5,073 bases of DNA from Spirosoma fluviale (lineage in GTDB: Bacteria > Bacteroidota > Bacteroidia > Cytophagales > Spirosomataceae). The translations under genes and the position numbers were made by a program. The notes below the pieces were generated by a model. It was not told where the DNA came from. It worked only from the letters and a program-made list of their open reading frames with translations, and ran no database searches. Shown here one piece after another: positions 1-5,073 of the stretch. Position 1 is the first letter of the stretch. The number at the start of each line of letters is the position of its first letter. Location: contig CAMARL010000150.1 of NCBI GenBank assembly GCA_945860325.1, positions 1 through 5,073 on the forward strand. The letters run 5' to 3'.

Positions 1-828
1 TTCCCTCCGACCCAATTAAAGTCGACGCTTGAAACAAAAAGAATAAGTGGTCTGTTTTTTGCGGGTCAAATTAATGGGACAACGGGATATGAAGAAGCGG
101 CTTGCCAAGGACTAATGGCGGGAATTAATGCACATCAAAAAACACATCATTTAGATCCCTTTACTTTGTCAAGATCTGATGCCTACATAGGCGTTTTGAT
201 TGACGATTTGATCAACAAAGGAACAGATGAGCCTTATCGCATGTTTACGTCGAGAGCCGAGTTTAGGACCTTGCTTAGACAAGACAATGCGGATGAGCGG
301 TTGACCGACAAAGGATTTAAACTAGGTCTAGCAACACAAAAAAGAATGGATCGCTTCGTTCAGAAAAAATCGAATGTGGCTACTCTCATGAATGAAATTA
401 AAACGATCAAAATTCGCCCTGAAAATATAAACGATTGGCTAGAAAATAATCAAAGTTCGCCTATCAGAGAAGGCACCCCATTGATCAATTTATTAAGACG
501 TTCTGATTTAAGTTTTGAGACGCTGCTAACCAATGAACATTTTAAAGAAATAAAAAATGGCTATACGATTGAGGAATTAGAGCAAGTAGAAATCATTGTA
601 AAATATGAGAGCTATATAGAGAAAGAAAGGCTCATGGTTGACAAAATGAAAACCATGGAAGACTTAGCGATTCCAGCAAACTTTGATTACGATAAAATTA
701 AAACCTTGTCCACAGAATCAAGAATAAAACTAAAAGCAATTAGGCCTGAAACCATAGGCCAAGCAAGTAGGATTTCCGGGGTTTCAGCCTCCGATGTTTC
801 CATTTTACTTTTGTTTATGGGTCGATAA
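1..828 (+). CDS. mnmG: MnmG (GidA), tRNA uridine-5-carboxymethylaminomethyl modification enzyme, C-terminal part
   Basis: The gene is open at the left edge: codons run from base 1 to the TAA at 826-828, giving 275 residues of a protein usually about 620 long, so the N-terminal FAD/NAD-binding part is missing. With MnmE, this cytoplasmic FAD enzyme installs the (carboxymethyl)aminomethyl group on C5 of wobble uridine 34 in several tRNAs. Visible hallmarks are the GidA family signature [17 protein letters not shown] with its following LMAGINA (nt 61-132), which contributes to the FAD site. The conserved block YIGVLIDDL...[25 protein letters not shown] follows at nt 184-306. The helical C-terminal domain ends in [16 protein letters not shown], matching the family's tRNA/MnmE-interaction tail. 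The ATG at 115 is internal and not a start. The stop overlaps the next start (TAATG). mnmG is often found near bacterial replication origins, in line with the DnaA-box cluster 2.5 kb downstream. Confidence 0.97.
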   Translation, partial: FPPTQLKSTLETKRISGLFFAGQINGTTGYEEAACQGLMAGINAHQKTHHLDPFTLSRSDAYIGVLIDDLINKGTDEPYRMFTSRAEFRTLLRQDNADERLTDKGFKLGLATQKRMDRFVQKKSNVATLMNEIKTIKIRPENINDWLENNQSSPIREGTPLINLLRRSDLSFETLLTNEHFKEIKNGYTIEELEQVEIIVKYESYIEKERLMVDKMKTMEDLAIPANFDYDKIKTLSTESRIKLKAIRPETIGQASRISGVSASDVSILLLFMGR

Positions 829-1715
829 TGATGGAAAAACTAAGCTCTTGTCCTGCCTGTGGCGAAACAAAAATATTGCCCTTTTTAACGGCAAAAGATT
901 ATACCGTCACTCATGAAAATTTTGAGATCACTCGTTGTCAAGCGTGCGAATTGTTGTTTACAAATCCTAGGCCAACCGCCTCCGAAGCAAGTCCTTATTA
1001 TAAGTCGGAAAATTACATTTCACATAGCGACACGCAAAGGGGAATCATCAATAGGCTCTACCACGTAGTCAGAAATTTTACCTTGAAACAAAAAACGCGC
1101 TGGATCGAAAAAGAGAAAACAGGCAATCTTGAACTTTTAGATATCGGTTGTGGAAATGGTCACTTTCTACATGCATGTCAAAAAGCTGGATGGAAAATTA
1201 GCGGCATGGAGTTGGATCCCGTAACTGCTGCGAGGGCCGAGACCATGCTGGGCATTGATATTTATTCCTCCATTAAAAACATTCCTAAAAGCGAAAAATT
1301 TAATTTAATCTCACTTTGGCATGTATTAGAACACGTGTATGAGCTTGAGGAATATTTCATGTTTTTCAAATCGCAAATCGCGAAAGAGGGGGTCTTGCTT
1401 TTGGCATTACCTAATTCTAAAAGTTTTGATGCGCATCATTTTAAAGAATATTGGGCGGCATATGATGTGCCTAGGCATGTCTACCATTTTGAACCAAGCA
1501 CGATAGCATCTTTGGCTAAAAAACACGGGTTCAAATTAAAATCAACAAGGGGACAGATTTTTGACAGTTTTTATATCTCATTACTAAGTCATGAATATAA
1601 AACGGGCAAGAAGAAATTGATCAACTCGTTTGTGACCGGCTTATGGTCCAACATAAGCGCCTATTTTGGCAAGGGGAATTATTCAAGTAATTTATATATT
1701 TTTGAGCATGTCTGA
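828..1715 (+). CDS. Class I SAM-dependent methyltransferase with N-terminal zinc-ribbon-like motif
   Basis: This 295-residue protein is a class I (Rossmann-fold, Methyltransf_23/UbiG-like) methyltransferase. The N-terminus has two cysteine pairs, CPAC (C8, C11) and CQAC (C37, C40), followed by LLFTNPRP, a zinc-ribbon-like layout common in this family. SAM-binding motif I is LLDIGCGNGHF (residues 103-113). The acidic residue for the ribose is in GMELD (126-130). The motif II region is LISLWHVLEHV (160-170) and a conserved VPRHVYHF block lies at 214-221. The substrate cannot be read from the sequence. Homologues with this architecture act on small molecules, sugars or lipids, and proximity to mnmG does not prove a tRNA substrate. 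The start is the ATG at 828, which shares its A with the mnmG stop. A second ATG at 831 would be equivalent minus one Met. No Shine-Dalgarno is seen. It overlaps the lipoprotein gene by 8 nt. Family call is firm, function unknown. Confidence 0.9.
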   Translation: MMEKLSSCPACGETKILPFLTAKDYTVTHENFEITRCQACELLFTNPRPTASEASPYYKSENYISHSDTQRGIINRLYHVVRNFTLKQKTRWIEKEKTGNLELLDIGCGNGHFLHACQKAGWKISGMELDPVTAARAETMLGIDIYSSIKNIPKSEKFNLISLWHVLEHVYELEEYFMFFKSQIAKEGVLLLALPNSKSFDAHHFKEYWAAYDVPRHVYHFEPSTIASLAKKHGFKLKSTRGQIFDSFYISLLSHEYKTGKKKLINSFVTGLWSNISAYFGKGNYSSNLYIFEHV

Positions 1716-3339
1716 TCTTCGAAGCAAACAGGTTGTTCTCTTTTTCTTTTTATTCATCACGACTTTATTAATCATTCAAAGTTGTGCACAAATGGCTAGC
1801 CCTCCGGGTGGAAAAAAAGATACACTTGCGCCCAAGTTGGTCACCTCCATTCCACTCAACAAGAGTAAAAATTACAAAGGGAAAAAATTGGAACTAACGT
1901 TTAATGAATATGTCAACGTTAGAAATCTAAATCAAGAATTACTTATCACTCCCAACATAGGCACCTACCAAACGCGTATTCGGCCCAATGGCTTGAGCAT
2001 CTTATTGGATAGCTCCCTGAAAGACCAAACAACATACACCTTCAATTTTAGAAATTCGATCGAGGATATGTCAGAAAGAAATGTTGGCAAAAATATCAAG
2101 CTTGTATTTAGCACATCGAACACAATTGATTCGCTAAGCATTACAGGGAAAATTAAATTGGTCGACCAAAATAAGGCTTTTGAAAATGTGTTGGTGGGCC
2201 TATATCCCCACAATGACACGCTTAGAATAGACAAGACCAAGCCCTATTATTTCACAAAAACGGACACCTCAGGAATTTATACGTTGGAAAATTTGGCACA
2301 AGGGAAATATTACATGGCTGCATTTATAGATGCCAACAACAACCTTTTGTATAACTCGAATAAGGAGCCGGTTGATTTTTTGACGGAACCGTTTTTTAGC
2401 CTGAACAAAAATGAAACAAAGAATTTTTCTATCACGCTTCAAAATCTAGATCCTCTAAAAATTACCAAGACAACAAGTACGGCCAAAACCGTTTTATATG
2501 AAATGAGTCGGGGAATTAAAACCTTAGAATTAGAGAATAAAAAAGACTTGATCTATCAGATAGAGGGGGATAAAAACATCCGAATTTATGTCAAAAACCA
2601 AGAGGCAAAAGACACGTTGTTCTTGAGTGCCATCGTGACAGACTCGCTAAATAGAAAAATTAAAATACCCTTAAAAGTAAAATTCCGAGAGCTAAATAAA
2701 AAAGAAAAGGTTACCCGAACAACCTTACAGGTAAGTTATCTGCCGGCTCAGGGAAAATACGTTTCTCCCGAGGATTCGTTAGTTCTAGGCTTTCCTAAAC
2801 CCATTGTTTCTTGGGACAGCAAACGTGTCCAATTTAACACTGAAGAAAACGAAACCATAACTTTGCCCGATGAAGCATACCTGTGGAACAAATATTCCAA
2901 CCAGTTGACCATTAAGCGATCATTTTTACCCTACCGCGATAAGTTTCTACTGAATTTAGAAAAGGGCGCATTCGTTAGTGCAGAAAACGATTCAAGCGAC
3001 CTGCAGAAACAAGCATTTCAATTCCAAGATTTAGAGGAATACGGAAGTATTGAAGGGAGAGTCGGCGAACAACCGAATAACTACATCGTTCAACTTCTAA
3101 ATGCTGCCAATATGCAAGTCTTATATGAACAGAACACAAGCCAAAAATTCAATTTTCTACATATCGAACCGGGGGTCTATATGATTAGGGCCATCGAAGA
3201 CACAAATAAGAATGGATATAAAGATATTGGCAATTTTATTTTGAAAACAAAACCAGAAAACGTGTTTTACTTAGAAGGAAAGGTCAAATTAAAGGCCAAT
3301 TTTCAAATTACTGACTTGTTGATAAGTACCCAAAACTAA
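1708..3339 (+). CDS. Predicted lipoprotein with Ig-like (Big_5/SbsA-like) domain
   Basis: From the ATG at 1708 the protein has 543 residues. This start gives a proper lipoprotein signal: MSDLRSK n-region, hydrophobic stretch 9-23 and a lipobox-like IQSC with the acylated Cys at 26. The in-frame ATG at 1666 would add 14 residues inside the methyltransferase gene and spoil the signal. After Cys26 comes AQMASPPGGKKDTLAPKLV, typical of a Bacteroidota lipoprotein family with an Ig-like Big_5 domain (about residues 38-136, with ELTFNEYV and TYTFNFRNSIED). A beta-sandwich segment resembling prealbumin/CNA-B repeats follows (about 144-232, with GIYTLENLAQGKYYMAAFID). The C-terminal segment (about 446-537) has a similar pattern, PGVYMIRAIEDTNKNGYKD. 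No acidic surface-export signal follows the Cys, so it probably faces the periplasm from the outer membrane (inference). Role unknown; envelope or structural is plausible. The stop is directly followed by the first DnaA box. Confidence 0.85.
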   Translation: MSDLRSKQVVLFFFLFITTLLIIQSCAQMASPPGGKKDTLAPKLVTSIPLNKSKNYKGKKLELTFNEYVNVRNLNQELLITPNIGTYQTRIRPNGLSILLDSSLKDQTTYTFNFRNSIEDMSERNVGKNIKLVFSTSNTIDSLSITGKIKLVDQNKAFENVLVGLYPHNDTLRIDKTKPYYFTKTDTSGIYTLENLAQGKYYMAAFIDANNNLLYNSNKEPVDFLTEPFFSLNKNETKNFSITLQNLDPLKITKTTSTAKTVLYEMSRGIKTLELENKKDLIYQIEGDKNIRIYVKNQEAKDTLFLSAIVTDSLNRKIKIPLKVKFRELNKKEKVTRTTLQVSYLPAQGKYVSPEDSLVLGFPKPIVSWDSKRVQFNTEENETITLPDEAYLWNKYSNQLTIKRSFLPYRDKFLLNLEKGAFVSAENDSSDLQKQAFQFQDLEEYGSIEGRVGEQPNNYIVQLLNAANMQVLYEQNTSQKFNFLHIEPGVYMIRAIEDTNKNGYKDIGNFILKTKPENVFYLEGKVKLKANFQITDLLISTQN

Positions 3340-3348
3340 TGTGGATAA
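3340..3348 (-). promoter_or_regulatory. DnaA box 1 (exact)
   Basis: TGTGGATAA is the reverse complement of the consensus TTATCCACA. It begins at the base right after the lipoprotein stop codon. It forms an inverted pair with box 2, with 20 bases between them. Confidence 0.85.
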
Positions 3349-3368
3349 GTGCCTAAATTGTACACATA

Positions 3369-3377
3369 TTATCCACA
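3369..3377 (+). promoter_or_regulatory. DnaA box 2 (exact)
   Basis: Exact TTATCCACA on the plus strand. A degenerate TTGTACACA, one mismatch from TTATNCACA, lies just upstream at 3358-3366 and could be a weak extra site. Confidence 0.85.
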
Positions 3378-3392
3378 AAGCTGAAGGCCAAT

Positions 3393-3401
3393 TGTGTATA
3401 A
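3393..3401 (-). promoter_or_regulatory. DnaA box 3 (TTATACACA variant)
   Basis: TGTGTATAA is the reverse complement of TTATACACA, which fits the general DnaA consensus TTWTNCACA. Centre-to-centre it is 24 bp from box 2 and 29 bp from box 4; boxes 1 and 2 are also 29 bp apart. Confidence 0.7.
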
Positions 3402-3421
3402 ATAAAATTTAGCCAAGTGCA

Positions 3422-3430
3422 TGTGGATAA
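3422..3430 (-). promoter_or_regulatory. DnaA box 4 (exact), left arm of palindrome
   Basis: Exact TGTGGATAA. It faces box 5 across eight bases and forms the left arm of the 26-bp near-palindrome at 3422-3447. Confidence 0.85.
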
Positions 3431-3438
3431 CTAATTAC

Positions 3439-3447
3439 TTATCCACA
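3439..3447 (+). promoter_or_regulatory. DnaA box 5 (exact), right arm of palindrome
   Basis: Exact TTATCCACA on the plus strand, convergently paired with box 4. Confidence 0.85.
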
Positions 3448-3460
3448 ACAGAATGAAAAC

Positions 3461-3469
3461 TTATCCACT
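3461..3469 (+). promoter_or_regulatory. DnaA box 6 (TTATCCACT, one mismatch)
   Basis: TTATCCACT differs from the consensus only at the last base. The identical variant occurs again at 3535-3543, suggesting a genuine lower-affinity class of site rather than chance. Confidence 0.6.
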
Positions 3470-3534
3470 TAACAATAATAGTATTGCAAAATATAAGTGC
3501 TTAATTATCTGTTAGTTGAAAAGCTATTTTAGAC

Positions 3535-3551
3535 TTATCCACTTATCCACA
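3535..3551 (+). promoter_or_regulatory. Tandem DnaA boxes 7 and 8, overlapping by one base
   Basis: TTATCCACT (3535-3543) runs directly into exact TTATCCACA (3543-3551), sharing one T, so the repeat period is 8 bp. Both point toward the AT-rich segment that starts 27 bases downstream. In B. subtilis, a pair of same-orientation boxes next to the unwinding region loads DnaA onto single-stranded DNA; a similar role here is inferred. Confidence 0.75.
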
Positions 3552-3561
3552 GACATCAATA

Positions 3562-3621
3562 ATGAAGAACAAAAAAGATATATTTAAAATTTTATTTCTT
3601 TTAATTATACTATGTGGATAA
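3562..3621 (+). CDS. Possible 19-codon leader peptide, signal-peptide-like
   Basis: This small frame encodes MKNKKDIFKILFLLIILCG and stops at TAA 3619-3621. The lysine-rich start, hydrophobic core (FKILFLLIIL) and C-terminal Cys-Gly resemble a secretion or lipoprotein signal. The start context (AATAATGAAGAACAAAAAAG) is A-rich as in many Bacteroidota genes. It overlaps the start of the TPR gene by ten bases in a different frame, so it could be a coupled leader peptide, the remains of an older signal peptide cut off by a frameshift, or chance in AT-rich origin DNA. Existence as a translated gene is uncertain. Confidence 0.25.
   Translation: MKNKKDIFKILFLLIILCG
3578..3612. other. Candidate DNA unwinding element (AT-rich)
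   Basis: Within these 35 bases only two (3598 and 3610) are G or C, making this one of the most AT-rich stretches in the window. It sits between the tandem DnaA boxes (3535-3551) and box 9 (3613-3621), the expected place for origin melting. It also codes for the hydrophobic part of the small frame at 3562-3621, so part of the composition could reflect coding. Confidence 0.5.
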
Positions 3622-5073
3622 AGTGTTTGTTTTTCTGTCTCATTTTTAATCAAGTCTTTGGTCTAAATAATCATTTGATTGTTCAAGATTCTACTTCCAA
3701 TCAAAAGTTTAAATCTGAATTCAAATCCATTCAATTAATTAAAAATGAAAAAAAGCGAGACAAGTTACTGGATGAATTTGTAAGTAATCACGTAATTAGT
3801 GGTGATTTATTTACAAATTTTGCTTATAATTTATTTAATGAAGATAATTTAGCATCAATATGGCTTGATGAATGTGGAAAGAATGTGGATAACTTATTAA
3901 AAGCGGGAGATTTATCTTTGGTACAGCAATTTGCTTATGGATTATATGAACAACAAATACCATTTTCAGAAATTGAGCGTCTATTCATTCAGAAAATCCA
4001 ACAATTTCCCGATGACCCTAATTTAATCGAGTTATTAGTGAGTACTTATATTTTTAATGGGGATTGGGATAAGGCTTGGAATCAGCGAAGGGCTTTGGAT
4101 ATGCGGTTTAAAAATGAGCAAGGTAAGCGCTTGTTAGAATTCGCGTCCTATATTTTTCAAAGTCAGCAATGGTCTTTGGCCAGTAAGATATTTGATTATT
4201 TGATTAAAAGTTATCCTGGATCCAATCAAAATTCGCGTTGGCAACAAATGTCCATAGCCGCCCGAGAACAAGTGGTTTTGAGAAAAGAGAATCCGGAAAT
4301 AGCCGAAGTGAGGAATTTAATTAGTGCTTACCAGAAATTAAGAAATGAACGAGGGGATAATTCCATATCTATGAGTTCATATTGGCAGGAGGCGAAATTG
4401 TATGCATATCAACTAAAGCAATTGGATTCCGCGGTTTTCGTTTTAAACAAGGGAATTTTGTTGGCGCAAAATGATCTCGATTTACAAGCACAAATGAAAC
4501 TAGAGCTCGGAGACATTCTAACGTATAAAGGAAAAAAGTATGACGCTTTAATTCAGTATGCCCAAGTTGAAAAGCAGGTTAAAGATTCTCCACTGGCTTA
4601 CGAAGCAAAAATAAAAACGGCAAAATTGTATTTTTACACCGGAGATTTTGAATTAGCTAAAGAGCTTGCAGATATTTTAAAACAGGGGACCCAAAGAGAG
4701 ATTGCCAACGATGCGCTGGAACTAAGCTTGTTGATTGAGGATAATACAGGTATAGATTCTTTGGAGGTGGGGTTGAAAAATTTTGCCAACATCCGATTTG
4801 TGTATGATCAAAAAAGATGGGAGGAAGGAGATTCGTTGTTAGCTCTCTTGACAACAGAAAACAAACAGGAAAGCTTACAAGATGATATTTTATACCTTAG
4901 AGCAACCCGGGCGAGACAAAAAGGGGAGAATGTATTTGCCAAAGAAATGTATTGGGAAATTTTTAAAAAGTTTCCTGAAGATATTTATGGTGATGATGCT
5001 TTATTTTATTTTTTGACGTTAAGCGATACGGCCAATAGTGAGCCTTTTCTTTTGTTTATCAAACAATATCCAA
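3612..5073 (+). CDS. Secreted/periplasmic TPR-like repeat protein, 3' end outside window
   Basis: An uninterrupted frame runs from ATG 3612 to the right edge, giving 487 residues with no stop. The next upstream in-frame stop is at 3585-3587 and no other ATG lies between, so 3612 is the best start. The N-terminus MWIKCLFFCLIFNQVFG followed by LNNHLIVQD looks like a short Sec signal peptide; no convincing lipobox is seen. The rest is alpha-helical with loosely conserved tetratricopeptide-like pairs, for example around residues 137-168, 172-206 (FQSQQWSLASKIFDYLIKSYPG), 292-325 (GDILTYKGKKYDALIQYAQV), 327-360 (KLYFYTGDFELAKELADIL) and 424-460 (ARQKGENVFAKEMYWEIFKKFP). Such proteins are envelope scaffolds for protein contacts; the partner is unknown. 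It is the first gene to the right of the proposed origin, read away from it on the leading strand, and is G-over-C rich (skew about +0.22). It may continue well beyond this window. Confidence 0.75.
   Translation, partial: MWIKCLFFCLIFNQVFGLNNHLIVQDSTSNQKFKSEFKSIQLIKNEKKRDKLLDEFVSNHVISGDLFTNFAYNLFNEDNLASIWLDECGKNVDNLLKAGDLSLVQQFAYGLYEQQIPFSEIERLFIQKIQQFPDDPNLIELLVSTYIFNGDWDKAWNQRRALDMRFKNEQGKRLLEFASYIFQSQQWSLASKIFDYLIKSYPGSNQNSRWQQMSIAAREQVVLRKENPEIAEVRNLISAYQKLRNERGDNSISMSSYWQEAKLYAYQLKQLDSAVFVLNKGILLAQNDLDLQAQMKLELGDILTYKGKKYDALIQYAQVEKQVKDSPLAYEAKIKTAKLYFYTGDFELAKELADILKQGTQREIANDALELSLLIEDNTGIDSLEVGLKNFANIRFVYDQKRWEEGDSLLALLTTENKQESLQDDILYLRATRARQKGENVFAKEMYWEIFKKFPEDIYGDDALFYFLTLSDTANSEPFLLFIKQYP
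3613..3621 (-). promoter_or_regulatory. DnaA box 9 (exact), over the start codon of the TPR gene
   Basis: TGTGGATAA begins at the T of the ATG (3612-3614) and covers codons 1-4 (Met-Trp-Ile-Lys). Its last three bases are also the TAA of the small frame at 3562-3621. DnaA bound here would sit on the translation start region and could affect expression of the gene (inference). Confidence 0.8.
3884..3892 (-). promoter_or_regulatory. Exact DnaA box inside the TPR coding sequence
   Basis: TGTGGATAA occurs in codons 91-94 of the TPR gene, 263 bases beyond the main cluster. A related TGTGGAAAG (two mismatches) lies 11 bp upstream at 3873-3881, about one helical turn away. It may be an outlying origin site or chance conservation. 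Confidence 0.45.

Larger units (their letters stand above)
3422..3447. repeat. 26-bp near-perfect palindrome containing two DnaA boxes
   Basis: The arms TGTGGATAA and TTATCCACA surround C-TAATTA-C. The core TAATTA is itself palindromic, so 24 of 26 positions are self-complementary and only the two C residues flanking the core do not pair. Such symmetry suits a head-to-head DnaA pair, or cruciform or hairpin formation. It has no T-tract and is not called a terminator. Confidence 0.9.
3340..3621. other. Probable chromosomal replication origin (oriC)
   Basis: This intergenic stretch, which includes the first codons of the next gene, holds six exact copies of the DnaA box TTATCCACA, one TTATACACA (also fitting the TTWTNCACA consensus) and two TTATCCACT. 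For comparison, a given 9-mer is expected about 0.04 times on both strands of a 5 kb random sequence. Boxes are in both orientations: minus at 3340, 3393, 3422 and 3613; plus at 3369, 3439, 3461, 3535 and 3543. An almost GC-free segment at 3578-3612 lies between the last boxes and is a candidate unwinding element. By hand count, GC skew is near zero (about -0.03) in the lipoprotein gene and about +0.22 in the gene to the right, although both are coded on the same strand. Neighbouring mnmG agrees with an origin. Alternatives are a DnaA-titration or regulatory locus, or a plasmid-type origin, both less likely with this context. Confidence 0.85.

Noticed and set aside
706..714. TTGTCCACA inside mnmG, one mismatch from a DnaA box
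   Set aside because: It is isolated, 2.6 kb from the cluster, and one-mismatch matches are expected by chance at this length.
1666..1707. Upstream ATG for the lipoprotein gene
   Set aside because: It would extend the overlap with the methyltransferase to 50 bases and place 14 extra residues before a clean lipoprotein signal that starts at 1708.
1965..2240. 91-codon open frame on the minus strand
   Set aside because: It lies wholly inside the lipoprotein gene, has no recognisable domain, and the plus-strand frame has clear family features.
3340..3377. Inverted repeat after the lipoprotein stop as a transcription terminator
   Set aside because: The arms are DnaA boxes 1 and 2 with a 20-base loop, the stem is AT-rich, and there is no T-tract, so it does not look like an intrinsic terminator.
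3484..3511. TTGCAA followed 16 bases later by TATCTG as a promoter for the TPR gene
   Set aside because: The match to an E. coli-type promoter is weak, Bacteroidota use a different consensus (TAnnTTTG), and no good match to that was found in the region.
3340..3551. Repeated 9-mers as a CRISPR array or plasmid iterons
   Set aside because: The units are only 9 bp, in both orientations with irregular spacing, and match DnaA boxes; no Rep or cas gene is present.
4657..4854. 65-codon open frame on the minus strand
   Set aside because: It lies inside the long TPR frame and its translation shows no motif; it is a shadow of the plus-strand gene.

Overview
The window looks like part of a low-GC Bacteroidota chromosome, perhaps Cytophagales-like. 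Hand counts over most of 1921-3300 and over 3901-5040 both give about 37% G+C. The genes lack Shine-Dalgarno sequences and have A/T-rich start regions. One gene is a Bacteroidota-type lipoprotein that begins with a Big_5-like Ig fold. The taxonomic placement below phylum is inference.

Left part (1-3339): three same-strand genes packed as an operon. The 3' half of mnmG (tRNA wobble-uridine modification) overlaps by one base with a class I SAM methyltransferase that carries an N-terminal CxxC/CxxC zinc-ribbon-like module. The methyltransferase overlaps by eight bases with a predicted 543-residue lipoprotein. Both junctions suggest translational coupling.

Middle part (3340-3621): the main feature of the window is a probable chromosomal replication origin (oriC). 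It holds six exact TTATCCACA DnaA boxes, one TTATACACA box and two TTATCCACT boxes, on both strands, within 282 bases. It also has a 26-bp near-palindrome built from two boxes, a tandem pair of boxes overlapping by one base, and an almost GC-free segment that could be the unwinding element. The first box abuts the stop codon of the lipoprotein gene and the last one covers the start codon of the next gene. GC skew changes across the region, from about zero or slightly negative on the left to strongly positive on the right. mnmG (gidA) is a classical neighbour of bacterial origins.

Right part (3612-5073): a secreted or periplasmic helical-repeat (TPR-like) protein, open at the window edge. A seventh exact DnaA box lies inside its coding sequence at 3884-3892. 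A 19-codon reading frame that looks like a signal peptide (3562-3621) overlaps the start of this gene.

No tRNA, rRNA, CRISPR array, insertion sequence or convincing intrinsic terminator was seen.
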